A stretch of 64,000 nucleotides of DNA from Candidatus Desulfovibrio kirbyi (GTDB lineage Bacteria > Desulfobacterota > Desulfovibrionia > Desulfovibrionales > Desulfovibrionaceae), in NCBI GenBank assembly GCA_013374015.1, contig BLLL01000011.1:1-64000 (forward strand), given 5' to 3'. The notes under the pieces were generated by a model. It was not told where the DNA came from. It made no database searches and worked only from the letters and a program-made list of their open reading frames with translations. This document shows, in pieces, positions 41,424 to 51,715 of this stretch. A program made the position numbers and the translations under genes. Positions within the stretch are counted from its first letter, which is position 1. Each line of letters begins with the position of its first letter.

Positions 41424-42916
41424 AATTTTTCCTCACGAATTACAGGTGATTGCGCATCGATCCGGGCAGTATCCGTATGTTCGGACAAACCGCCGCCGAG
41501 CGCGCGGTACAGGGATATTTCATTAAGAAGCTGGTCGCGCCGTGTGCCAAGCACATCCTGCCGCGACTGAAAAACATTACGCTGCGCGTCCAGTATTTCA
41601 AGATAGCTTACAGCGCCATTGATATAACGGTTTTGCGCAAGCTCCAGCACAAGAGACTGGGACGCGAGAAAGCGCGTTTGCGCCGCGTACTGGCCGGCAT
41701 AGGACTCCCTGCTTTGCAGGGCGTCCGCCACTTCCCGAAAAGCTGTCTGAACGGTTTTTTCGTAACCAGCGACAGCGCTCTGCTTTCGCGCCTCAGCCGC
41801 GTCCAGATTGGCCGTATTCCGCCCTGCCGTAAACAGGGGCAGGGTGACTTTCGGTAAAAAGGACCAAAACCCCTTTGAGTACGAAAACAGATTGTCCAGA
41901 TCGTCACTTTGGTAGCCCAGGTTTCCGACAAGCGTAATGGAAGGGAAAAAGGCCGCCCGCGCTGCGCCGATATCGGCATTGGCGGCCTTCAGCTTGTGCT
42001 CGGCCTCCATAATGTCCGGTCGCACAAGCAGTATCTCAGACATCACCCCCTGCGGCAGCGCGGCCAGAGATTGCCGCGTGAGCGGCAAGGGGTCGGGAAG
42101 CTGACTGTCCGCATACGTTCCCGTCAGCAACTGCAGGGCGTTGGCTGCTTGCGCGACCTCGCGTTCAGACTGGGCTACGGCGGCGGCGGCCGATTCCACA
42201 AGGCTTCTGGCCTGTTCCAGCTCAAGCAGGGAAGACTGGCCGGACTGTACCCTGCGCTCAATAAAGGCGTAGGAAGACTGCCGGCTTTTCAGCGTGTCTT
42301 TGGCAATTTCTCTTCGTTCACGCGCCAGACATTCGTCAAGATAGCCCTGGGCTACCTGCGCGACAAGCAAAAGGCGGACTGTTTTTGCCGCTTCGGCTGT
42401 GGCGAGATAGTTTTCCAGAGCCGCATCGCTCAAGCTTTTTATCCGTCCAAAGAAGTCCAGTTCAAAAGACCCTGTTGCCCCAACTTCATAGGCGTTTTTT
42501 CCGCTCTGCTCCGGCGCGGCTTCCGTAGCGCGGGGTTTTTCAAAAAGGCCGGTATTGTTTTGGGGGTCTTCAAATCCGGCCTTATAGTCGCCTGAACCTG
42601 TCGCCTGCAGGGAGGGCAGACGGTCAGCCCGTTGCACACGGTAACGCGCGCCGGCCTCTGCCACGGCAAAAACAGCCACCTTCAGATCACGGTTGTATTC
42701 AAGACTTGCGGCAATAAGCTGCCGCAGGCGGGGATCGTGAAAAAAATCCCGCCAGCCCGTAACAAATGCCTCCCCGTCCCGGGGCGCGCCATCGCCCGCA
42801 ACGGCAGGCGGCACCGGCGAAGGCGGTCGTGTATAGACAGGCGCGAACGAACAGGCCGCAAGGTGGCACAACAGGAAGGCGCACACGCCAACCCTGAAAA
42901 CGCGAGTTGAGAACAT
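41420..42916 (-). CDS. cusC: Outer membrane efflux lipoprotein, CusC/NodT type
   Basis: Lipobox LLCHLAACSFAPVY; RPDIMEAEHKLKAANADIGAARAAFFPSI motif of OMF proteins. Confidence 0.9.
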   Translation of the reverse strand: MFSTRVFRVGVCAFLLCHLAACSFAPVYTRPPSPVPPAVAGDGAPRDGEAFVTGWRDFFHDPRLRQLIAASLEYNRDLKVAVFAVAEAGARYRVQRADRLPSLQATGSGDYKAGFEDPQNNTGLFEKPRATEAAPEQSGKNAYEVGATGSFELDFFGRIKSLSDAALENYLATAEAAKTVRLLLVAQVAQGYLDECLARERREIAKDTLKSRQSSYAFIERRVQSGQSSLLELEQARSLVESAAAAVAQSEREVAQAANALQLLTGTYADSQLPDPLPLTRQSLAALPQGVMSEILLVRPDIMEAEHKLKAANADIGAARAAFFPSITLVGNLGYQSDDLDNLFSYSKGFWSFLPKVTLPLFTAGRNTANLDAAEARKQSAVAGYEKTVQTAFREVADALQSRESYAGQYAAQTRFLASQSLVLELAQNRYINGAVSYLEILDAQRNVFQSRQDVLGTRRDQLLNEISLYRALGGGLSEHTDTARIDAQSPVIREEKL

Positions 42917-43019
42917 CAGGGGGATACCCTCTTTTGCTGCTGTAAAACGGATAGCGAAACCCGATCACGCCTGTATTCAGAGCGTGCACCGGAACGCTGT
43001 GCGCTGCCGAAGAACTCCG

Positions 43020-43430
43020 TCAGACAGCGGAAAAAACGGGAGGGCGGAAGAGGCCGTTCACATACAGGGAAGAACTGAGCGTGTCGGCGCGATGCTGGAG
43101 CGGCACGCCACGCGAGGAGAACGCGAACGCTGTTGCAACGTCCGCACAGAGCACCGCCTGGGGCGCGCAGCAAAGCTGCATGTTGTAGCCGCCCAAGTCG
43201 GATTCGCCCGCTACGGGAGCGGCGTTTTGGTCAGGCAGGACGGTTTTGTGCCCGCAGTCGGAACTTTCCGGCATTGCCGCGCGCATAAAGGGACAGCCCT
43301 GCCGCACCTCTACACCAGCGACACAGGAATACAGCAACATCGGCTGCGCCCAGCCGAGGCACAGAAAAAATACCAGCGCGCCGGCTGTGAGTTTTGCTTT
43401 TCCCCTACGACACATGTAATCAATATACAA
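43020..43430 (-). CDS. Hypothetical secreted Cys-rich protein upstream of cusC
   Basis: Hydrophobic N-terminus; about 8 Cys over the body; same strand as the cus operon. Confidence 0.5.
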   Translation of the reverse strand: MYIDYMCRRGKAKLTAGALVFFLCLGWAQPMLLYSCVAGVEVRQGCPFMRAAMPESSDCGHKTVLPDQNAAPVAGESDLGGYNMQLCCAPQAVLCADVATAFAFSSRGVPLQHRADTLSSSLYVNGLFRPPVFSAV

Positions 43431-43650
43431 AATACAGAATAAAAATGCAAGAGAAATTTCGGCAGTGATTCATTTTGCCGTTTTTGGTGTTTGGCGCGGT
43501 CTGTCGTTACGGCAGGCCGCGAAATCAAAACAGGGCAGAGAATCCGGCCTTGTAAAGGCAAAAAGCATCTATAGAACGATGTGTGGACTTTTGCAACGGG
43601 AAAACGTAGCATCTGCCGGAAACACCGCAACATATCCCGTGGGGACATTC

Positions 43651-44670
43651 ATGCGCATTCTTGTCACCGGCGTTGCCGGATTTATCGGCTTTCACACGGC
43701 TCTGCGCTTCCTTGCCGACGGGTACCACGTCACAGGCATCGACAATCTCAACTACTACTACGACACGCGCCTGAAGCTGGATCGCCTTGAGCAGATACGC
43801 CAATCCCCCCACGCGCGGGAACGCTTTGCCTTTGCCAAATGCGACCTAGCCGATGCGCGGGAACTGGAAACTGTATTTTCGCGCGAAAATTTCAGCCACG
43901 TTGTCCATTTGGCCGCGCAGGCCGGCGTGCGCTACAGCCTTGTCAATCCCGCCGCCTACATCGCCTCGAACCTAGTCGGATTCGCCAATCTGCTGGAGTG
44001 CTGCCGTGGGCGCGCCATCAACCATCTTGTCTTTGCCTCGTCCAGTTCCGTCTATGGCCTGAACACAGCCCAGCCCTATGCAACATCCCACAACACAGAC
44101 CACCCCGCAAGCCTCTACGCCGCCACAAAAAAAAGCAACGAGGTCATGGCGCACGCCTACAGCCACCTCTACGGGCTGCCCTGCACCGGCCTGCGCTTTT
44201 TTACCGTCTACGGCCCCTGGGGACGCCCGGACATGGCCCCGCACCTCTTCACTACCGCCATTCTGAACAACGAGCCTCTCAAGGTGTTCAATCAGGGGCG
44301 CATGCGCCGCGACTTCACCTGTATTGACGATGTTGTGGAAAGCCTTGCGCTGCTTTTGCCGCTGCCGCCCGCCCCAAACCCGGGCTTTGATCCGCTTTGC
44401 CCCGATCCGGCCGGCAGTTCCGCGCCCTGGCGGCTCTACAACACAGGCAACGGCAAGCCTGTCCCGCTCGACGATTTTATTGCCGAGCTGGAACGTGCCC
44501 TCGGCAAAAAGGCGCGCAGGGAACCGCTGCCCATGCAGCCGGGCGATGTGGAATCGACTTGGGCCGACACACGCCGCCTTTCCGATGTGACGGGCTTTAC
44601 CCCTTCCACTCCCCTGCGGGACGGCATCGCGCGCTTTATCGTCTGGCACAAAGAGTACTATGCGGTATGA
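43651..44670 (+). CDS. NAD-dependent epimerase (UDP-glucuronate 4-epimerase-like)
   Basis: MRILVTGVAGFIGFHTALRFLADGYHVTGIDNLNYYYD; YxxxK as YAATKK. Confidence 0.88.
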   Translation: MRILVTGVAGFIGFHTALRFLADGYHVTGIDNLNYYYDTRLKLDRLEQIRQSPHARERFAFAKCDLADARELETVFSRENFSHVVHLAAQAGVRYSLVNPAAYIASNLVGFANLLECCRGRAINHLVFASSSSVYGLNTAQPYATSHNTDHPASLYAATKKSNEVMAHAYSHLYGLPCTGLRFFTVYGPWGRPDMAPHLFTTAILNNEPLKVFNQGRMRRDFTCIDDVVESLALLLPLPPAPNPGFDPLCPDPAGSSAPWRLYNTGNGKPVPLDDFIAELERALGKKARREPLPMQPGDVESTWADTRRLSDVTGFTPSTPLRDGIARFIVWHKEYYAV

Positions 44671-46727
44671 ACACTCTCCCTCACAAACCTGAACTGCTCG
44701 CCCCGGCCGGGGATACCGCCTCTTTTTTGGCGGCTCTGGCCGCGGGGGCGGACGCCGTCTATCTGGGCTTAAAACATTTTTCCGCGCGTATGCTGGCGGA
44801 AAACTTCAGCCTCACAGACCTTTCCCGCCTGACGGATTTGGCGCACGCCGAGAACAAACGCGTCTATGTTGCAATGAACACCCTCATAAAACCTTCCGAA
44901 ACAACCGCCGCCTGGCGGCTGGCAACGCGGCTGGCGCGTCAGGTAATGCCGGACGGCCTCATTGTGCAGGATATGGGGATGCTGGAACTTGCCCGCCAAG
45001 CCGGCTTTACAGGAGGTGTCTTTCTTTCCACGCTTGCTGGCTGCACCCATGCCGAATCCTTACGTCAGGCGCGTCTGTTGGGCGCGGAACGGGTCATCCT
45101 GCCGCGCGAGCTTTCTGTGGATGAAATCCGCGCCCTTTCCGCAGGGTGCCCCGACGGCCTCGGGCTGGAGTGCTTTGTGCACGGCGCGTTGTGTTATTGC
45201 GTTTCCGGCAGGTGCTACTGGTCAAGCTACATGGGCGGCAAAAGCAGCCTGCGCGGGCGTTGCGTCCAGCCCTGCCGCCGGCGTTACAGCCATCTGCAAT
45301 ATGCGCAACACAGTTTTGAAAAAAAATCACCCCGCAAGGCAGCGCTTCCCGCATCACGAACAAAACACAAAAAACAGGGCGACCGCTCCTTTTCCTGCCT
45401 TGATCTCTCCCTAGACGTGCTCACAAAAACCCTGCTTGCCATGCCCAATGTGATTTCGTGGAAAATTGAAGGCCGAAAAAAAAGCCCGCACTATATTTAT
45501 CACGTGGTCACTGCCTACCGTCTGCTGCGCGACAACCCGACCGAGTCCGGCGCGCGCAAAATGGCCGTCGAGCTGCTGGAAACAGCCCTTGGACGCGGCG
45601 GTACGCGGGCGCGTTTTCTTCCGCAAAAAAACGCCTCCCCCATCCTGCCGGGCGGGCAAACAAGCTCCGGACTGCTTGCCGGCAAAATCCACACAAACCC
45701 GGAAGGCGCAAACATTCTCAAACCACATTTTGAACTTCTGCCGAACGATTATCTGCGCCTGGGCGTGGAGGACGAAACCTGGCACGCCACATTTTCCGTA
45801 AGCCGCAGCGTTCCCAAGGGCGGCAGCCTGCTCGTGCGCCTGCCGAGGCACAAAACACCGCCAAAAGGCGCCCCGGTCTTTCTCATTGACCGGCGGGAGC
45901 CTGAACTACAGCGCATCCTCAATCAGTGGCAAAACAGGCTCAATGCCCTGCCCGCGCGGGCAAGCAGGGCTGTTGCGGGTACACCGGCGCCACCGCGACC
46001 GGCCACATCTCCCGCGCTTCAGGACATGGTCCTGCTCTCCTCAATTCCGCAAGGCCGCGACACACGCCCTGCACGAGCGCAGCAAACCGCGCTCTGGCTC
46101 TCACCGCGCGTTGAATCGCTTTCCCGCACCGTGCTGCCGCGCCTGAGCCTCTGGCTGCCGCCTGTTGTCTGGCCTGATGAGGAAGAACGCCTGCTACGCC
46201 TGATCGCACACCTGATACGTGACGGGGCGCGGCATTTTGTCTGCAACGCGCCGTGGCAACGTGGCTTTTTTGCGGTTGATTCCGACAGGACACGCCTTAC
46301 GGCAGGCCCTTTTTGTAATATTGTCAACATGTTCACCATCGGCGTGCTCGCGCGCATGGGCTTCAAGGCGGCCATTGTCAGCCCGGAGCTTGCGCAGGAG
46401 GATATGCTGGCCCTGCCGCGCACAAGCCCCCTGCCTCTGGGGGTTGTGCTCAGCGGATTCTGGCCTGTGGGGATCAGCCGCTTTGCCGCTCCCGGCGTCA
46501 AAAACAACTCATGCTTTGTCGGCCCGAAGGACGAACTGTTCTGGACGCGGCGCTACGGCGAAAACATCTGGCTCTATCCGGCCTGGCCGCTCAATCTGGA
46601 CGACAAACGGACGGAACTTGCAAAGGCGGGCTATGCATTTTTCGCTCACATGCGGGAATATCCCCCACCCAACATGCCGCAGACGAATCGCCCCGGCCTG
46701 TTTAACTGGGACGTTGCGCTGCTGTGA
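44667..46727 (+). CDS. Peptidase U32 family protein
   Basis: ELLAPAGDTASFLAALAAGADAVYLGL, ECFVHGALCYCVSGRCYWS, SLRGRCVQPCRR. Confidence 0.9.
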   Translation: MNTLPHKPELLAPAGDTASFLAALAAGADAVYLGLKHFSARMLAENFSLTDLSRLTDLAHAENKRVYVAMNTLIKPSETTAAWRLATRLARQVMPDGLIVQDMGMLELARQAGFTGGVFLSTLAGCTHAESLRQARLLGAERVILPRELSVDEIRALSAGCPDGLGLECFVHGALCYCVSGRCYWSSYMGGKSSLRGRCVQPCRRRYSHLQYAQHSFEKKSPRKAALPASRTKHKKQGDRSFSCLDLSLDVLTKTLLAMPNVISWKIEGRKKSPHYIYHVVTAYRLLRDNPTESGARKMAVELLETALGRGGTRARFLPQKNASPILPGGQTSSGLLAGKIHTNPEGANILKPHFELLPNDYLRLGVEDETWHATFSVSRSVPKGGSLLVRLPRHKTPPKGAPVFLIDRREPELQRILNQWQNRLNALPARASRAVAGTPAPPRPATSPALQDMVLLSSIPQGRDTRPARAQQTALWLSPRVESLSRTVLPRLSLWLPPVVWPDEEERLLRLIAHLIRDGARHFVCNAPWQRGFFAVDSDRTRLTAGPFCNIVNMFTIGVLARMGFKAAIVSPELAQEDMLALPRTSPLPLGVVLSGFWPVGISRFAAPGVKNNSCFVGPKDELFWTRRYGENIWLYPAWPLNLDDKRTELAKAGYAFFAHMREYPPPNMPQTNRPGLFNWDVALL

Positions 46728-46812
46728 GGCCGCGCAACGCCGGTTGCCGTCTGGTCACGACAGGCGCTCAGATTCTACACCTGGCCGGCGAACGGCAATG
46801 CAAAGCAGAGGC

Positions 46813-47070
46813 TCACTCTTCCAGCCAGGAATCGTCTTCCAGCGTTTTGTAGCCGCGCACCATGACATATCTGATCCCTTCCGATTCTTCTTCCAGACCG
46901 GTAACCTCAACCAGCGCGCTGATCACGTTGTCCAGATCAGCGCCCGCGCCGCGCGGGACAACGCGGTACTCAACATCGTCCTGCAGAATGGCGACACGCG
47001 CCTGCCTGGCGTCCACAGCGCGCGGAAGCGCCACAACATAACCTTTTACCGTAACAGAAGTAGTGCTCAT
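46813..47070 (-). CDS. Hypothetical protein
   Basis: MSTTSVTVKGYVVALPRAVDARQARVAILQDDVEYRVVPRG...; 85 aa. Confidence 0.5.
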   Translation of the reverse strand: MSTTSVTVKGYVVALPRAVDARQARVAILQDDVEYRVVPRGAGADLDNVISALVEVTGLEEESEGIRYVMVRGYKTLEDDSWLEE

Positions 47071-47204
47071 ACCATCCAACATGCCTCTCCTCAGGCTTTT
47101 TACGCCATATAGACTCTTTTGCCGCATCTTTCAAGACGCATTGCGGACAAATCCGGTTTTTTGTAAATCCTCACACCCTCCGCACAAGGGACAAAATCGA
47201 CGCG

Positions 47205-48142
47205 ATGGACGAAACCATCAACTGCGCGAACTGTCACAACCCGGCAAACATGGAGCTGCGTCCCTATTCCGAACCTCTCAAGGACTGGCTCAAGCGCACA
47301 AATCAGGTCTGGGACAAACTCTCACGCAATGAAAAGCGCTCCCTTGTCTGCGCGCAGTGTCATGTTGAATACTATTTCCAGCACGCCGACAACGGCCCCG
47401 CGGCAAATCCCATCTTTCCCTGGGACAACGGTTTCGGCCCTGAGGACATGTACCAGTACTACAAGGAACACGGCAAAAAGGACGCCACCGGCAAGCCCGG
47501 ACCCTTTGTGGACTTTGTCCATGCCGCTTCCAAAACGCCCATCATCAAAATACAGCATCCTGAATACGAAACCTTTATTGATGGGCCGCACGGGGCCGCA
47601 GGCGTTTCCTGCGCGGACTGCCACATGCAGTACCAGCGCGTTGACGGCAAAAAAGTCTCCAGCCACTGAATGACCTCCCCCATGAAGGACAAGGAAATGC
47701 GCGCCTGCCGGCAGTGTCATGCCGACAAAACGCCGGATTCCTGCGCGAGCGCGTGCTCTATGGTGGGTACAGGTTACGACCGGCGATTTTGTGCCCGCCG
47801 GATTCCTGCGCGAGCGCGTGCTCTATGAGCAAAAACGCACCTTTGATCAACTGCCTCAAGGCAGAGGAGCTTTCTGTAAAAGCGCATGAAGCCGTGCGAC
47901 TTGCCACGGCCTATACGGGCGAACGCGCTCCGGACTACGACGCCCTGCTTGCCCAAGCGCGTGACATGGTGCGCAAGGGACAGCTCTTCTGGGACTATAT
48001 TTCCGCGGAAAACAGTAAACTCATGCAAAGTCCGGAACACCTACAGAGCCACCCTTGGCTCAGGATGCTCCAACCCATGCCGAAATCCGATCAGATTTGG
48101 GACGGCCAAACCCGCTTGACATCTCAATCCGCGCCTAAATAA
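47205..48142 (+). pseudogene. nrfA: Decayed ammonia-forming cytochrome c nitrite reductase
   Basis: INCANCHNPANMELRPYSEPLKDWLKRTNQVWDKLSRNEKRSLVCAQCHVEYYF...GVSCADCHMQY; 5' part missing, TGA at 47667 where W is expected (SSH*MTSPMKD), a duplication and frameshifts downstream. Confidence 0.9.
47731..47827. repeat. 32-bp direct repeat pair inside the nrfA pseudogene (47731..47762 and 47796..47827)
   Basis: cgccggattcctgcgcgagcgcgtgctctatg present twice, 65 bp apart. Confidence 0.95.
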
Positions 48143-48319
48143 TACTTGTGCAACGCAAACCCATAACGCCCTGACAGCCTAAATATTTTGTCGCTCCGGA
48201 CGATAAGAATTACAAACGGGCAAGGCGCGGACACACGCCAAACCCGCGCTTCCGGCGGGCAATCCGGAGACTGAACCGGCTGAAGGCACAGTCGGTTCAC
48301 ACAAAAGGAGCACAAGGCC

Positions 48320-48826
48320 ATGTGTCACAGTCTTTGGAACAGAGTGCACTCTCTTGTGTTCCGTCACAGAGTCGTCTTGCCCCTGATCTTTTGCGCGCTG
48401 CTGTCCGGTTGCGGTCTGCTGAAACCTTCCCACGACGCCAATGCGCCTGTGACAGCGCAGAAGGCTGTAAAATCCGCCTATGCCCAGGTTGGCAAAAAAT
48501 ACCGTCTGGGTGGCGAATCTCCACAAAAGGGCTTTGACTGTTCAGGTCTTGTGTGGTGGGCATACAAACAGCACGGTCTGAAAATTCCGCGCCTGACCGT
48601 TGATCAGGCAAAATCCGGCAAGGCCGTTGCGATAGGGCGGCAGCGCACGGGGGATATTGTGGTGTTTCGCACAGGCCAAAGTCCGCGCGGCCTGCACACC
48701 GGCCTTTACGCCGGCGGCGATTCCTTTATCCACAGCCCACGCGCCGGTGAGCGCGTCCGCATGGAAAGCATGACAACACCGTATTGGCGCAACAAACTTG
48801 TTGCTGTCCGTCGTGTGGCGCACTAG
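48320..48826 (+). CDS. NlpC/P60 family lipoprotein
   Basis: Lipobox ALLSGCG; GFDCSGLVWWAYKQHG catalytic Cys motif; GLHTGLYAGGDSFIHS. Confidence 0.9.
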   Translation: MCHSLWNRVHSLVFRHRVVLPLIFCALLSGCGLLKPSHDANAPVTAQKAVKSAYAQVGKKYRLGGESPQKGFDCSGLVWWAYKQHGLKIPRLTVDQAKSGKAVAIGRQRTGDIVVFRTGQSPRGLHTGLYAGGDSFIHSPRAGERVRMESMTTPYWRNKLVAVRRVAH

Positions 48827-48973
48827 AGCAGACTACCATTGAAAATGTATATCCGCTCCCACTGTCCGTAAAGACAGCGCGGCCGCGTAAACGGCGTGGA
48901 TTAATGAAATTAGAGAGTAATAATAACAATAGAATAATTTTATGATATGCTTTCTCCAAGTCAAGGAGGGAGT

Positions 48974-49365
48974 ATGACTGAATGTCCAAAATGCGGGTTG
49001 GTCAAGACGGTCAAGAATGGTTGCCATCTCGGGAGGCAAAGACATCGTTGCAAAGATTGTGGTTTTCAATTCACGCGCGCCACACCAAAAGGGCGTCCGG
49101 CGAGTGAAAAAGCTACTGCGGTTCTGTTGTACACACTGGGTTTTCACTAAAAAAATGGAAAATTTGGTGCTAATGCACGGACAATTGGAAGGTCTACCCT
49201 TTGGTTATTCCAGAGGAGCAACTGGTTACAAGGAAAAGCGGGACGGGTAGTATTGAACGAAACAACTGTCGCCAACGGCATTGGTTCGCCAGATTCAAAC
49301 GCAAGTCTAATGTCGTATCAAAATCTATGCACAAGGTAGACCTGACCCTTTATTTCTTTGTCTGG
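48974..49365 (+). mobile_element. Internally deleted IS1-family-like transposase relic
   Basis: N-terminal zinc-ribbon MTECPKCGLVKTVKNGCHLGRQRHRCKDCGFQFTR to stop at 49150; C-terminal piece PEEQLVTRKSGTGSIERNNCRQRHWFARFKRKSNVVSKSMHKVDLTL in another frame. Confidence 0.75.
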
Positions 49366-50189
49366 TTGAGCGACATATCCACTGCCCCCTTAAACAGATC
49401 AAAAGGCAGCGCGCCGCGCACAACCAGATTGTTGACCAGAAAATATGGCGTACCTTCAACTCCCAGTTTTTGCGCGTCCTGCTGATCCTCGGCCAGCAAG
49501 TCCGTCACCTTTTTGCTACACGCGTCGCGTTGCAGGCGTTTCATGTCTGCCTGCAATTCCGCAGCGGTCTTTTTCAGAAACTCCTCCCCCTCGGCAAGTA
49601 GCCGGTCGCGGTCGGCAAACAGACGTGTGTAAAAACTCCACGCCCATTTCTCGTTTTGCATAGACAGGGCAAAATAGTACTGCGCGGCCAACGCGCTTAT
49701 GCTCTTGTCTTCCAACGTGAAGTTTTTGAACACAAAACTGACGTCCTGCCCGTATTCCTTAAGCAAAAGGGCGACAACATTTGAGGCCTGCTGACAGTAA
49801 TGGCAGGTAAAATCCGAAAAGGCGACGATCCGCACCTTTGCATCCGCGCTTCCCAACAGAGGGCGGCCATCGGTGCGCACTGTTTTTGGCGTTTTGGCAT
49901 CTTCATGCCACTGCGCTTCCAGATTGCGCTTGCGGCGCTGGTTGGATCCCTGTTGGGCGATATCCAGTACGGATTCACTGTTGCGCCGCAGCACATCCAT
50001 CACGATATCGGGACGGTCTTTCAGAACTTTTTCCAATAATTTTATGATAGTACCTTCTGTTTCCTGCTCTGTAGCCTTCTGCCAGGCAGACGCCGGCACT
50101 GCGCAAACCGTCAGAGCCAACACAAAAACCAACGACTTCAGCCAAGGGGCTACACGGGCAGCGCCACTCCAAGTCAGCGTACACATCAC
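49350..50189 (-). CDS. DsbA-family thioredoxin-fold protein
   Basis: Signal peptide; VAFSDFTCHYCQQA; GVEGTPYFLVNNLVVRGA. Confidence 0.85.
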   Translation of the reverse strand: MMCTLTWSGAARVAPWLKSLVFVLALTVCAVPASAWQKATEQETEGTIIKLLEKVLKDRPDIVMDVLRRNSESVLDIAQQGSNQRRKRNLEAQWHEDAKTPKTVRTDGRPLLGSADAKVRIVAFSDFTCHYCQQASNVVALLLKEYGQDVSFVFKNFTLEDKSISALAAQYYFALSMQNEKWAWSFYTRLFADRDRLLAEGEEFLKKTAAELQADMKRLQRDACSKKVTDLLAEDQQDAQKLGVEGTPYFLVNNLVVRGALPFDLFKGAVDMSLNQTKK

Positions 50190-50205
50190 AACTCCTCTTG
50201 TCTAA

Positions 50206-51216
<1,011 letters not shown>

Positions 51217-51233
51217 GCCGCGCTGGGCAACTG

Positions 51234-51650
51234 TCAGACGCGCGTTGTATGCTCAAAGGCAACATGGTCACGAAAATGTTTTTGCCGGACAGTCGTGTGG
51301 CAGGCTACACACCGAAACACCAGCAGTCCTCCGATGTTGGCATTGACAAGACGAAAAGGACGTGGGTCGCCAAGACGCCAGTCCTCGGCAGAGGTATTGC
51401 AAACGGGGCAGCGCACAGCGGGGGAATAAGGATAGCGGAAGTCCCAGTAGCGGAGCAACTCTTCAAATGCCTCAACAGGTTCAGGGGACGCGGCCGGAAT
51501 CTTGGCGGAATCCGCCGCCTCGCTATAGAAACCAGAAAGAACCGGACGCGCCAAAGATTCAATGCGCCGCCATGCCTCCAAGGGTATCTGGACGGCGACC
51601 GGACGACCGTCACTGCTTGTGACGCACAAAAAGGAATCGGGGAATTTCAT
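51234..51650 (-). CDS. Hypothetical zinc-ribbon-like protein between parA and parB
   Basis: CPVCNTS...FRCVACHTTVRQKHFRDHVAFEH; start chosen at 51650. Confidence 0.6.
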   Translation of the reverse strand: MKFPDSFLCVTSSDGRPVAVQIPLEAWRRIESLARPVLSGFYSEAADSAKIPAASPEPVEAFEELLRYWDFRYPYSPAVRCPVCNTSAEDWRLGDPRPFRLVNANIGGLLVFRCVACHTTVRQKHFRDHVAFEHTTRV

Positions 51651-51715
51651 GGCGCACCTCATTTGCAGAATAAAATCTTGAGAAACAATAGCCGCAAACA
51701 TCACAAGAGGCAAGC

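Noticed and set aside
48880-48895. CGCGGCCGCG palindrome near the IS1-like relic
   Set aside because: Short GC palindrome expected by chance; no matching partner identified as a terminal inverted repeat.
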